From Hahella sp050299855 (GTDB taxonomy: Bacteria > Pseudomonadota > Gammaproteobacteria > Pseudomonadales > Oleiphilaceae), in contig JBNKWQ010000051.1 in NCBI GenBank assembly GCA_050299855.1, positions 1 to 64,000 of the forward strand: a DNA stretch of 64,000 bases, given 5' to 3'. How positions within the stretch are numbered: position 1 is the first letter of the stretch; every line of letters starts with the position of its first letter. The notes beneath the pieces are model-generated. The model did not search any database and was not told the DNA's origin. It saw only the letters and a program-made list of their open reading frames with translations. Below are positions 41,001 to 49,912 of the stretch, in pieces. The position numbers were made by a program, and so were the translations under genes.

Positions 41001-41981
41001 TCAGCCGGCGATTTTAATCACAGCTTTGCCATTAAGCTTTCTTTCAGCCATATCCTTGATGGCCTGACCGGCATTCTCAAAGCTGTAGATATTGTTCACC
41101 TTGGGGCGAATCCTGCCTTCCTGGACCCAGGCAATCATCTGCTGAAAATTGGCCAGGTTATCCTGCGGCTGACGCTGGGTAAAAGCCCCCCAGAAAACAC
41201 CGACGATCTCACAGCCTTTCAGCAATGTCAGGTTGGCAGGCAGCTTAGGAATCTCCCCCGCCGCGAAACCGATAATCAGGTGACGGCCACACCAAGCCAT
41301 CGAACGCAGGGCCAGTTCACTAAGTGCACCACCGACGGGATCGTACACCACATCCACTCCCTTGCCATCAGTCAGGGTTTTCAGGGTGTCCTTCAGGTTT
41401 ACTTCAGAATAATTGATCAGTTCGTCAGCACCGGCCTCTTTGGCAATGGCCAGTTTTTCGGCCGTACTGGCGGCGGCAATCACATGGGCTCCCATGGCTT
41501 TACCGAGTTCAACTGCAGCCAACCCGACGCCTCCGCCGGCGCCAAGCACCAGCAGGGTTTCACCGGCTTGAAGTCGTCCCCGTTGAACCAGGGCGTGCAT
41601 GGAGGTGCCGTAAGTCATCACGAAACCTGCCGCGTTGGTGAGATCGATACCGTCGGGAACGGGAATCAGATTGGCTTCGGCTACCGAGACCTTCTCAGCA
41701 AAGCCTCCCCAGCCGGTCAGGCCCATAACCCGGTCACCGGGCTTCAAGTGTTTGACTTTGTCACCTACCTGACTGATCACACCGGCAATTTCACCACCGG
41801 GGCTGAAAGGCATAGGAGGCTGAAACTGGTACTTACCCTGAATAATCAGGGTATCCGGAAAATTGACTCCGGCCGCTTTTACATCCACCAGACAGCTGGC
41901 ACCACTGACCTTGGGATCAGCAGTTTCCTCAATGATCAGTGACTCGGGGGGGCCGTACTCTTTACAAAGCAGTGCTCGCAT
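41001..41981 (-). CDS. NADPH:quinone oxidoreductase-like zinc-independent MDR enzyme
   Basis: The 326-residue protein is a medium-chain reductase without zinc ligands: ALLCKEYGPPESLIIEETAD opening, GEIAGVISQVGDKVKHLKPG, the NADPH Rossmann glycines VLGAGGGVGLAAVELGKAMG and VVYDPVGGALSE. It probably reduces quinones or reactive enones with NADPH, or acts as an acyl-like reductase; the family is broad. It starts with an ATG at the expected point. It is codirectional with the 37-residue microprotein gene, with about 433 bp between that includes a terminator. Confidence 0.85.
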   Translation of the reverse strand: MRALLCKEYGPPESLIIEETADPKVSGASCLVDVKAAGVNFPDTLIIQGKYQFQPPMPFSPGGEIAGVISQVGDKVKHLKPGDRVMGLTGWGGFAEKVSVAEANLIPVPDGIDLTNAAGFVMTYGTSMHALVQRGRLQAGETLLVLGAGGGVGLAAVELGKAMGAHVIAAASTAEKLAIAKEAGADELINYSEVNLKDTLKTLTDGKGVDVVYDPVGGALSELALRSMAWCGRHLIIGFAAGEIPKLPANLTLLKGCEIVGVFWGAFTQRQPQDNLANFQQMIAWVQEGRIRPKVNNIYSFENAGQAIKDMAERKLNGKAVIKIAG

Positions 41982-42300
41982 TCAGAAATCCTCGTTATTA
42001 GCGCCGATCGGCGCTGTAGCTAAGTCCATACGGTGACATCTGGTTTGCATTTGTCCGTTGTTACTGTTGCTATTCTTATTGGTTTTGAAAACCTTATAGG
42101 TTTTGAAATTCTAACTGCCGGTCTTGTTGACTTGAATGGTTCGTCTTGATGATTCAGGTGCTGCCTGATGCGCTTGGCGAAACAACAATTACCGGCCGAA
42201 AAGTATGTCCCATAGCCCCTGAAATAACAACTGACCCGGATTTATCCATAACTATACAGGCTACTTATAAGAGACGGGTAAGAGACAGGACTCTGTTAAC
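41982..42300. other. non-coding stretch upstream of the quinone oxidoreductase
   Basis: No credible gene is seen in this part of the gap. It contains a short direct repeat (ggttttgaaa, at about 42081 and 42101) and otherwise holds the promoter region of the oxidoreductase. A plus-strand open frame at 42146-42337 lacks a ribosome site and runs into the terminator, so it was not called. Confidence 0.5.
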
Positions 42301-42343
42301 AAACAATAAAAAATGCCTCGTTAACCATCAGAGTTAAAGAGGC
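42301..42343 (-). terminator. rho-independent terminator of the microprotein gene (minus strand)
   Basis: Read on the minus strand, GCCTCTTTAAC-tctgatg-GTTAACGAGGC forms a stem (one mismatch) followed by a run of T residues (attttttattgttt). It lies 72 bp beyond the microprotein stop, supporting the idea that this short gene is a real transcription unit. Confidence 0.75.
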
Positions 42344-42414
42344 TCAATTGCCTTTGGGGAGGCAGGACAGGAGGGTATAAAAGAGGGACGCCAAAACAAC
42401 AAAATAAGACGGTA

Positions 42415-42528
42415 TTAAAGGGGGCCGTCAATCAGGAAGCAGATATGCTGGGCACCGACGAACGTGACAAGCGCCAGGGCAGACAGTATTACCTGTGAAT
42501 CCAACCATTTGGCTTTTGCAGTTTTCAT
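42415..42528 (-). CDS. 37-residue single-pass membrane microprotein
   Basis: A 37-codon gene with a strong ribosome site (aggag, 7 bp before the ATG) encodes MKTAKAKWLDSQVILSALAL followed by VTFVGAQHICFLIDGPL: a basic start, then a hydrophobic span that could cross the membrane, with a lone Cys. It has a good terminator downstream and sits between the quinone oxidoreductase and the PdsRS genes, divergent from pdsR. I know no family for it. The strong translation signals and terminator argue that it is expressed, but it is too short for homology to be judged by eye. Confidence 0.55.
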   Translation of the reverse strand: MKTAKAKWLDSQVILSALALVTFVGAQHICFLIDGPL

Positions 42529-42753
42529 CTTGATGCTCCTTTTTCTTCGACCTGATTTAGGGTGTCATCTAAGAAGGCGTTTTTAGTGGATTGATTCCGT
42601 CAATCCCACGCAAAAAAATGGCGAATTATGGCAAAGCCCCCTTCCCTCCTTGAGCGACTTCCGGCGACCGTGCTCTAATACCCGCAAGCGATAAAACCAC
42701 TCTAATGATCTCCCGGGAGTTCCAGCTCCCTGGCCCTAAGGAACAGCGACCTC

Positions 42754-43452
42754 ATGTCCAGACGTATTGCGCTTGTCGAAGATGAACCCCTGATTCGCAG
42801 CAATTACAGCGAAGCTCTGAAAAAATATGGGTTTCAGGTGGAAACCTTTGCGGAACGTCGCTCAGCTTTAGAGCGTTTTCATGTGCAATTGCCTGACCTG
42901 GTGATCATCGATGTCGGATTGGGGCCGGAAATCGAAGGTGGATTTGAACTTTGCCGGGAAGTCAGATCATTGTCAGCTCAGGTTCCGATTATTTTCCTAA
43001 CCGCCAGAGACAGTGAACTGGATCAGATTTCAGGGCTTCGCCTGGGGGCCGATGACTACCTGACCAAGGACATTAGCCTGCCTTACCTGATGGCACGAAT
43101 TGTGGCATTGTTTCGTCGCCTGGAAGTTATGCAGGCCAACCAAGACAAACCCGACGAATTATTGACCCGTGGGCAGCTGACGCTCAACCTTGACCGCATG
43201 CATGCAGCCTGGAATACCGAGCCTGTCACCCTGACCGTCACAGAGTTCTGGATTGTTCACGCCCTGGCCAGGCATCCGGGTCATGTCAAAAACCGCACCC
43301 AATTGATGGATGCAGCCAACACCGTGCTGGATGACAGTACAGTCACCTCTCACATCAAGCGCATACGGAAAAAATTCCAGGCCATTGACGCGAATTTTGA
43401 CGCCATACAAACTGCCTACGGGATGGGTTACCGCTGGCATCTGGTCGGCTGA
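42754..43452 (+). CDS. pdsR: PdsR, response regulator of the proteobacterial dedicated sortase system
   Basis: The 232-residue regulator has an N-terminal receiver (RIALVEDEPLIRSNYSEALK; phospho-Asp in DLVIIDVGLGPEIEGGFELC; LTKDISLPYLMARI) and an OmpR-type winged helix (LTVTEFWIVHALARHPGHVK, then DDSTVTSHIKRIRKKFQAID). The wording around EDEPLIRxNY, GGFELCREVR and GHVKNRTQLMDAAN is that of the PdsR family, whose members accompany a dedicated sortase and its target in marine proteobacteria. No sortase or LPXTG target is seen within the window, so the target here is unclear. The kinase gene follows 14 bp later. Confidence 0.88.
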   Translation: MSRRIALVEDEPLIRSNYSEALKKYGFQVETFAERRSALERFHVQLPDLVIIDVGLGPEIEGGFELCREVRSLSAQVPIIFLTARDSELDQISGLRLGADDYLTKDISLPYLMARIVALFRRLEVMQANQDKPDELLTRGQLTLNLDRMHAAWNTEPVTLTVTEFWIVHALARHPGHVKNRTQLMDAANTVLDDSTVTSHIKRIRKKFQAIDANFDAIQTAYGMGYRWHLVG

Positions 43453-43466
43453 GACAGGAACTTCGG

Positions 43467-45461
43467 GTGTCGCTACGCAAGCAACTCATTATTATCGCCT
43501 TGCTCTTGATGGTGTTACCGGTCTCCGTGGTGCGTTTTGCCATGCAACTGGAAGAATCGTTACGGGATTCGCAGAAAAGCGCCCATGTTGAGCAGGCACG
43601 CTATATTGCAGAGGTTTTGCAAAAGCATTGGCAGGACAAGATCTCTGCCACCGATGATGCACTGGTGCTGGAAGCGATAGACCACAGCATTATTCTTGAT
43701 GGCTATAGCGATGACTGGTCCGGCCAGCCCTGGCTGCATTCTGAAGCAGTTGGGACCAACACAGTCTCCTCGCCCCAGGCCGAACAGCCCGCCTTTAAAC
43801 TGGCCAACAGAGGTCAACGACTGTATCTGCTGATTCGGCTTCCTGACAGTTCACGGGTTTACCGACAACCAGGAGCAAGTGGTCAGTTGTTCGATCAGTT
43901 ACAACTGCGACTCTACAATGCTGACGGCAGTTATCTGGAACATGGTATTGCTGCCGAAGGTCCTGGCCAGATCCGCTCTGACAGCCCGTCGAACCGCGGC
44001 ATTCTTTACGGAGTATGGCAGGAAACCGCTATCGGCAGCCTGCTGGAGCTGAGTCTGTCACTCCCCCCAGGTACTCGTGGTCTGGGACTGATCTGGCATA
44101 ACGTGGATCGCCGATCTTTGCAGAATTACAGCCAGAGCAGTGTTGCCATCATTGGTACTGAATCTGCCCCTGCGGATATCCTGTATATCCCACCGGATAT
44201 TCTTGAACTGGCCAACAGCTTGACGCCCGTGGACTCACAACTGCAATTGCTCACAGCTCAGCAGCAGCTGATTCTGGAAATTGACCGGGATCTGCAAAGT
44301 GATCTGCCCAGTGACCAGAATCTTTGGCAAGGCCTGGTCAGGCGTCTTCTGTTGTTCCTTGTCGACAGCAGTTCATCCACTAGCTCACAGGCAGACCACT
44401 ATGAATCAGTGGCGTCTTCTCCCTACTCTCGCTGGGAGAGACCTGACCATAACGATCTGGCCAGCATCCGCACACTTTATCCTTTAAAATCTGACAGCCG
44501 GACTATCCTCGGCTGGATCAGCCTTGAGAAACGTACACCGCAAGTCGCTGCAGTCGCCAATGCCGCATTATTTGACATACTTTCCGGAGTTCTAGCGCTC
44601 ATCCTGATCATAGTCGCCGCATTACTTGGCTATGCCAGCTGGCTCTCCTGGAGAATTCGTCATCTGAAAGACGGTATCATGTTGTCATTGGACCCGGAGC
44701 ATAAATTCAAACATGAACTTTCCGCGTCGACACTCAATGATGAAATTGGCGATCTGTCACGCAGTTTCGTAACCATGCTGATCCGACTCAAGGGTTATTC
44801 CGATTATATGGAAACCTTTGCCAGCAAACTTACCCACGAATGTCGCACACCGCTGGCAATTGTCAGCTCCTCCCTGCAGCTGGCGGAACAGGCAGAGTCA
44901 GACAATGAGCGACAGGAATATCTGCACCGCGCCCAGACCGGTACGACACGTATCAGTAAGCTGCTGACCGCTATGCGCCAGGCCACGCAGTTGGAAGCGA
45001 GCATTCAGCAACAGGACAAAGAGACATTTGATCTGCTGAAATTGCTGCAGGAACTACAACAAGGCTATGCCGAAATGGTCAAACCCTGCGTGCTCAATAT
45101 CAGTCTGCCGGAGCGACCGGTCGATTTTCACGGCAACCCCGAATTACTGGCCCAGGCTATCGACAAGCTTATCGAAAATGCCCGGGACTTTACGCCCGCA
45201 GGCGGCATACTGACCCTGGGCCTCGATACATGGGACAAAGGCTGGAATTTGTATCTGGAAAACCAGGGACCACAAATTCCTGTCGAACGTATTGAGCGGC
45301 TGTTCGAACCTTTTGTGTCAGAACGGGACCAGGAAGACGAGCAATTGCATCTGGGGCTGGGGCTGGTGATCGTGCAGCTGGTCGCGGAGTATCATGGTGG
45401 AAGGGCTGTGGCTGCCAATACTGCAGATGGCGTTAGAATATCCCTGCAAATTGCAGGCTAA
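43467..45461 (+). CDS. pdsS: PdsS, sensor histidine kinase of the dedicated sortase system
   Basis: The 664-residue kinase has an N-terminal membrane helix (QLIIIALLLMVLPVSVVRF) and a large periplasmic region starting with a CBM9-like segment (SIILDGYSDDWSGQPWLHSE). A second membrane span (ILSGVLALILIIVAALLGYA) and a HAMP-like linker follow. The HisKA site reads LTHECRTPLAIVSSSL, with Cys where most kinases have Leu, and an ATPase domain with LIENARDFTP and LGLGLVIVQ completes it. The GTG start follows aggaac. It is coupled to pdsR and presumably phosphorylates it. Its stop codon overlaps that of the convergent binding-protein gene. Confidence 0.88.
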   Translation: MSLRKQLIIIALLLMVLPVSVVRFAMQLEESLRDSQKSAHVEQARYIAEVLQKHWQDKISATDDALVLEAIDHSIILDGYSDDWSGQPWLHSEAVGTNTVSSPQAEQPAFKLANRGQRLYLLIRLPDSSRVYRQPGASGQLFDQLQLRLYNADGSYLEHGIAAEGPGQIRSDSPSNRGILYGVWQETAIGSLLELSLSLPPGTRGLGLIWHNVDRRSLQNYSQSSVAIIGTESAPADILYIPPDILELANSLTPVDSQLQLLTAQQQLILEIDRDLQSDLPSDQNLWQGLVRRLLLFLVDSSSSTSSQADHYESVASSPYSRWERPDHNDLASIRTLYPLKSDSRTILGWISLEKRTPQVAAVANAALFDILSGVLALILIIVAALLGYASWLSWRIRHLKDGIMLSLDPEHKFKHELSASTLNDEIGDLSRSFVTMLIRLKGYSDYMETFASKLTHECRTPLAIVSSSLQLAEQAESDNERQEYLHRAQTGTTRISKLLTAMRQATQLEASIQQQDKETFDLLKLLQELQQGYAEMVKPCVLNISLPERPVDFHGNPELLAQAIDKLIENARDFTPAGGILTLGLDTWDKGWNLYLENQGPQIPVERIERLFEPFVSERDQEDEQLHLGLGLVIVQLVAEYHGGRAVAANTADGVRISLQIAG

Positions 45462-46273
45462 TAGATCCCCGCCAGCATTTCGTCGTAAAACTTCTCGATA
45501 GTGCCGTCTTCCCTCAGCTCCGCCAGCGCGGCATTGAAATCCGCCAGCAGGCGCTGCGATTTAGGTACGCGGCGACTGAAAAGCAATGTACCCTCCGTAC
45601 TCCGGAATATTCTTTCGTGGGTAGTGACCAGATCGGCAATGCCTGATTGGAATTCATGATTGAGAATCTTCCATCCAGTCACCTCCTCACAGGGGAATAT
45701 TTCAATCCGGCCCTTTAGCAATTTACGAAAGTTCACCAGGTCAGATGCAGTTTCCTCAATATGGATTTTCCGGGATTTACCCAATGCCCAAAATTCATCG
45801 GTGTAGCTGTAACCAAGGGTCGCGCCAAATCTGAAGCCACTCAAATCTTCAAGTTTTTCCCAGTCAGGTAGTGGAGTACGCTTCAGATGGAACAACACTT
45901 CGCGATTAACGAATATCGTGTCTGATAACAGATATTGTTGTTCATATTCAGCATTTCTGAACCAGTATGAAGAAGCGTCAAAGTGCCCCGCATCCGTAGC
46001 CCGTCGTGCTCGGGCCCAGGGCAAAAACTGGAATTCAACTTCGTACTGCCGGCGCTTGAAAGCCTCTGCAATAATGCGGTTAATCAATCCGAAATGCTTG
46101 CCAGTACTGGTAGTCCAGGGCGCATATTCACCAGTGGCAATGACCAAAAGTTCCGCTGAAACTGTCGACCCCCATGCAAGACCTATAACCAAAGCAATCC
46201 GACACAGAGACCTGACCCCGATATGTAGGGTGAGGCATTTACAATTGAAGTAGCTTAAGGCCGTAGACCACAT
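45458..46273 (-). CDS. extracellular solute-binding protein family 3 (amino-acid-type)
   Basis: The 271-residue protein has a signal peptide (LCRIALVIGLAWGSTVSA) and the SBP_bac_3 fold: LLVIATGEYAPWTTSTGKHF, GLINRIIAEAFKRRQYEVEF, PWARARRATDAGHFDASSYW and a C-terminal LREDGTIEKFYDEML. Such stand-alone binding proteins without ABC permease genes often have a sensing or unknown role. No transporter genes are adjacent. Its stop codon overlaps the pdsS stop in convergent orientation, so regulation through transcript overlap is possible. Confidence 0.85.
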   Translation of the reverse strand: MWSTALSYFNCKCLTLHIGVRSLCRIALVIGLAWGSTVSAELLVIATGEYAPWTTSTGKHFGLINRIIAEAFKRRQYEVEFQFLPWARARRATDAGHFDASSYWFRNAEYEQQYLLSDTIFVNREVLFHLKRTPLPDWEKLEDLSGFRFGATLGYSYTDEFWALGKSRKIHIEETASDLVNFRKLLKGRIEIFPCEEVTGWKILNHEFQSGIADLVTTHERIFRSTEGTLLFSRRVPKSQRLLADFNAALAELREDGTIEKFYDEMLAGIY

Positions 46274-46583
46274 AGTCTAAATCATCCCACACCTATCGAA
46301 GCCCTATTCAGGTATTGCGGCCATCTTCAGGGTTGCGCTGTCTGGTGAACTACCGCCATCCCTGACTTTGTCACCAAGTGTATTAACAATTTGAAAGTCG
46401 ATCCTTCGCCTAACTCCGAACTATTGCTGGAAACCGTCAATAGATTCTAAAAATATCACCATATAACTATTTCCTTAAAGTGTAGCAGCTAACGGTATCT
46501 TTATAGCTCCCTCTGCCTTAATTACTGATAGCGAAGATCTTAGCCGGACTATGGCCTCAAACTTTCCGCAATAAAAATACCCA
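46274..46583. other. non-coding gap between the binding-protein and mtnA genes
   Basis: About 310 bp with no credible gene, RNA or strong terminator that I can see. It is more AT-rich in its middle and carries the promoter of the binding-protein gene at its left end. Confidence 0.5.
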
Positions 46584-47612
46584 TCAGAATGCCAGCGCTC
46601 TCATGGAATCCAGTGTCGGCGCCAGAACAACACCTTTTTCAGTAACAATTGCATCTATCAGGTGCGCGGGGGTTACATCAAACACGGGGTTCAGTGCCAT
46701 CGCAGCCTCAGGGGCAATGGTGACACCCTGCAGTTGCTTGAGTTCCTGGTCAGATCGTTCTTCTATCGGAATGGCATCGCCGTCGTCCAGATCAAAGTCA
46801 ATAGTACTGGACGGTGCCGCCACCATAAATTTGACGCCATGCTGTCTGGCCAGCACTGCCAGTCCGTATGTGCCGATCTTGTTGGCAACATCGCCATTGG
46901 CAGTAATACGATCGGCACCGACAATGACCCAGGAAACAGCACGGGTTTTCATCACGTGGGCTGCAGCGCTATCGGCAATCAGATGCACAGGAATACCGTC
47001 CTGGCACAATTCCCAGGCGGTCAATCTTGCCCCCTGCAGCCAAGGCCGGGTTTCATCGGCAAAAACATTCGCCACTAAATCCCGCTTGTAGGCGGAGCGG
47101 ATCACCCCCAGCGCCGTGCCATAGCCTCCGGTGGCCAAACTGCCGGTGTTGCAGTGGGTCAGGATATCACCGCGCCCTGACTGGGCGATCAAGTCAGCTC
47201 CCAACTCTCCCATAGCCAGATTGGCTTGCAGGTCTTCTTGGTGAATCGCGACAGCCTCACGGGCCAGGGCTTCGGCATCCACCTTGCCGAGTTGATTCAG
47301 CCGCCCCCGCATGCGCTGCAGTGCCCAGAACAGATTGACGGCGGTGGGTCGGGAGTCTGCCAGTTCGGTGAAGGCGGCCTCAAGACGGTCTGTTCCCTGG
47401 CCATCTGCCTGTTGCGCTGCCAACGCGATGCCATAGGCTGCGGATATACCGATAGCCGGGGCGCCACGCACCACCATGTCGTGAATGGCTCTGGCGACCT
47501 CGCTTGCGTTCCGGCAATGCAAATAGGTTTCCTCACGCGGCAACGCACGTTGATCCAGCAGGATCAGTTCATTTTGATGCCAGTTGATAGGTGTTACAGA
47601 GGAGTCAGTCAT
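46584..47612 (-). CDS. mtnA: S-methyl-5-thioribose-1-phosphate isomerase
   Basis: The 342-residue enzyme converts methylthioribose-1-phosphate to methylthioribulose-1-phosphate in methionine salvage. Family motifs are MVVRGAPAIGISAAYGIAL, the active-site Cys region LTHCNTGSLATGGYGTALG, and the catalytic Asp region GADRITANGDVANKIGTYGL. The start at MTDSSVTPINW matches the family; the longer frame carries an unrelated 40-residue leader. It is divergent from the deaminase gene, which belongs to the same metabolic area, with about 175 bp between. In Pseudomonas the same order occurs. Confidence 0.93.
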   Translation of the reverse strand: MTDSSVTPINWHQNELILLDQRALPREETYLHCRNASEVARAIHDMVVRGAPAIGISAAYGIALAAQQADGQGTDRLEAAFTELADSRPTAVNLFWALQRMRGRLNQLGKVDAEALAREAVAIHQEDLQANLAMGELGADLIAQSGRGDILTHCNTGSLATGGYGTALGVIRSAYKRDLVANVFADETRPWLQGARLTAWELCQDGIPVHLIADSAAAHVMKTRAVSWVIVGADRITANGDVANKIGTYGLAVLARQHGVKFMVAAPSSTIDFDLDDGDAIPIEERSDQELKQLQGVTIAPEAAMALNPVFDVTPAHLIDAIVTEKGVVLAPTLDSMRALAF

Positions 47613-47787
47613 GGTGAGGTTTCCCGGAAGATAATAAGGATGGATTATACGATTGAACCCGCCGGAATAGCACCCGCGAAGTCCTCTTCTAAAAGTCGGC
47701 GCTATTATCGACATATTCGCCCTTACTGCCACCAGGGAATCTGAGTATACTTGGCCATTTCAAGGACTTGCCACAGGATTGCCCACC

Positions 47788-49113
47788 GTGCCTCAAAGCG
47801 TTGATCTGATTATCACCCCCCGCTGGATCGTACCCATTCGCCCTGCCAACGAGGTGTTGGAAAACAACTCTGTTGTCATCCATGAAGGTAAAATTCTCGC
47901 CATCGGCGCAACGGATGCAATGCTATCGCAGTACCAGCCTGGGGAACATGTCATTCTCAGCGATCACGCGCTTATGCCGGGCCTGATTAACGCCCACGGC
48001 CACGCAGCTATGACCTTGTTCCGGGGCATGGCAGACGACCTGCCGCTAATGGAATGGTTGAATGATCATATCTGGCCGGCGGAAGGAGAATTTGTCGATC
48101 CTGATTTTGTCCGGGTGGGCGTCTCGCTGGCGGCTGTGGAAATGATCAAAAGCGGCACCACAACCTTTAGCGATCAGTACTTTTTCCCCGAAAGCGCAGC
48201 CGCAGTAGCCATTGATATAGGTCTCCGCTGTCAGATCGCCTTCCCCATTCTGGACTTTCCCTCAGCCTGGGCCAGCAACGCTGAAGACTACATACATAAA
48301 GGCGTGAAACTGTTCGACGAATATAAACACAGTGATCTGGTGCAAATTGCGTTTGGACCTCATGCTCCTTATACCGTTTCAGACGACCCCCTGAAACAGG
48401 TGGTCACCCTGGCCAACCAGTTGGATGCCCCAATTCAGATTCATCTGCATGAAACGGCTTTTGAGGTAATGGATGCCGTGGATAAAACCGGTGAACGACC
48501 GACAGAAAGGTTACACCGGCTGGGTCTGCTGACCTCTAATACCCAATGTGTCCATATGACCCAGATTGATGATAAAGATATCTGCATTCTGCAGGAAACC
48601 GGGGCACATGTGGTTCATTGTCCCGAATCCAACTTAAAACTGGCCAGCGGCTTCTGCCCTGTTGCCAAGCTGACTGCCGCAGGCATTAACGTAGCTCTGG
48701 GAACAGACGGCGCTGCCAGTAACAACGATCTTGATATGTTCGGCGAAATGCAGACTGCTGCGCAGACCGCCAAGGCAGTTGCTGGCGATGCTGCCGCCAT
48801 CAGTGCTTTTCAGGCACTGGAAATCGCCACTATTAACGGCGCCAAAGCGCTGGGGCAGGAAAACAAAATCGGCTCCCTGGAGCCGGGCAAATGGGCGGAC
48901 ATGATTGCCGTTGATCTCAGCGCTTTGGAGTTGCAGCCTGTTTACCATGTTGCCTCTCATCTGGCTTACGCCGTAAAAGCGCAGCATGTGTCTCACAGTT
49001 GGGTTGCCGGGAAAGTAAAAATGACCGATCGTCGGCTAACCGGCATAGACTGCGCACATATTAGTAAACTGGTCAGTGATTGGCAGCGTAAAATATCCAA
49101 AATGGACGAATGA
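47788..49113 (+). CDS. mtaD: TRZ/ATZ-family amidohydrolase, MTA/SAH deaminase-like
   Basis: The protein has about 441 residues. The amidohydrolase barrel shows metal ligands in MPGLINAHGHAAMTLFRGMA (HxH), HLHETAFEV, the later HCPESNLKLASGFCP region and GTDGAASNNDLDMFGEM. This subgroup, next to mtnA and ubiG, is annotated as 5-methylthioadenosine/S-adenosylhomocysteine deaminase, which removes the amino group in the salvage of MTA. A GTG start 9 bp behind acagga is preferred over a TTG three codons earlier. It heads a plus-strand run into ubiG, mupP and yciK. Confidence 0.85.
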   Translation: MPQSVDLIITPRWIVPIRPANEVLENNSVVIHEGKILAIGATDAMLSQYQPGEHVILSDHALMPGLINAHGHAAMTLFRGMADDLPLMEWLNDHIWPAEGEFVDPDFVRVGVSLAAVEMIKSGTTTFSDQYFFPESAAAVAIDIGLRCQIAFPILDFPSAWASNAEDYIHKGVKLFDEYKHSDLVQIAFGPHAPYTVSDDPLKQVVTLANQLDAPIQIHLHETAFEVMDAVDKTGERPTERLHRLGLLTSNTQCVHMTQIDDKDICILQETGAHVVHCPESNLKLASGFCPVAKLTAAGINVALGTDGAASNNDLDMFGEMQTAAQTAKAVAGDAAAISAFQALEIATINGAKALGQENKIGSLEPGKWADMIAVDLSALELQPVYHVASHLAYAVKAQHVSHSWVAGKVKMTDRRLTGIDCAHISKLVSDWQRKISKMDE

Positions 49114-49197
49114 TTATCCGTCAATCAACCACAATAAATTTCGGCAGGGGCTCGGAATACCGACCCCGCATAGACATTACCAACTCCAGGATTATCC

Positions 49198-49905
49198 ATG
49201 GCAACAGCAGACAATGTGGATCTCGCTGAGATCAAAAAATTTGAAGACCTGGCCCATCAATGGTGGGACCCGCAGAGTGAATTCAAGCCTCTGCACGATA
49301 TCAATCCCCTGCGCTTGAATTATATCGATCTACACGCAGCTTTACCTGGAAAGTTGGCGCTGGATGTGGGTTGTGGCGGCGGCCTGTTGAGTGAGGGCAT
49401 GGCTCAGCGCGGTGCTCACGTTACCGGTATCGATATGGGCGAGGCACCACTTTCAGTGGCCAAGCTACATGGACTGGAATCCGGTATCAAAGTGGACTAT
49501 CGCAAAACCACAATCGAAGATCTTGCCGCCCAGGAACCGGCCTCCTACAACGTAGTGACCTGCCTGGAAATGCTTGAGCATGTGCCCGACCCGGCGTCAG
49601 TGGTGAAAGCCTGTGCGGATGCTGCCAAGCCTGGCGCTAAACTGTTCTTTTCCACACTGAACCGTAACCCAAAATCCTTCCTGTTCGCCATTGTCGGCGC
49701 AGAATATCTGTTGAAGATGCTCCCCAAAGGCACTCACGAATGGAAGAAATTCCTGCGTCCCAGTGAACTGGCGCAAATGATACGTGCCGCAGGTTTGGAA
49801 CTGCAGGAAACCAAAGGTATGTCCTACAACCCCATTACCAAGGAATACAAACTGGGCCAGGATGTGGACGTCAACTATCTGATGTACGCCATCAAGCCGG
49901 ACTGA
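49198..49905 (+). CDS. ubiG: bifunctional ubiquinone O-methyltransferase
   Basis: The 235-residue enzyme methylates the two hydroxyl groups in ubiquinone biosynthesis (2-polyprenyl-6-hydroxyphenol and 3-demethylubiquinone). The SAM motif is LDVGCGGGLLSEGMAQRG, with GIDMGEAPLSVAKLH, EMLEHVPDPASVV and the family-specific FFSTLNRNPKSFLFAIVGAE and GTHEWKKFLRPSEL. The length is normal. It follows the deaminase gene with a short gap and precedes mupP by 7 bp, so they are probably one operon. Confidence 0.95.
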   Translation: MATADNVDLAEIKKFEDLAHQWWDPQSEFKPLHDINPLRLNYIDLHAALPGKLALDVGCGGGLLSEGMAQRGAHVTGIDMGEAPLSVAKLHGLESGIKVDYRKTTIEDLAAQEPASYNVVTCLEMLEHVPDPASVVKACADAAKPGAKLFFSTLNRNPKSFLFAIVGAEYLLKMLPKGTHEWKKFLRPSELAQMIRAAGLELQETKGMSYNPITKEYKLGQDVDVNYLMYAIKPD

Positions 49906-49912
49906 ACGCTAA

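Noticed and set aside
42146..42337. 63-codon plus-strand frame upstream of the microprotein terminator
   Set aside because: No ribosome site, no recognisable composition and it runs into a terminator hairpin of the other strand.
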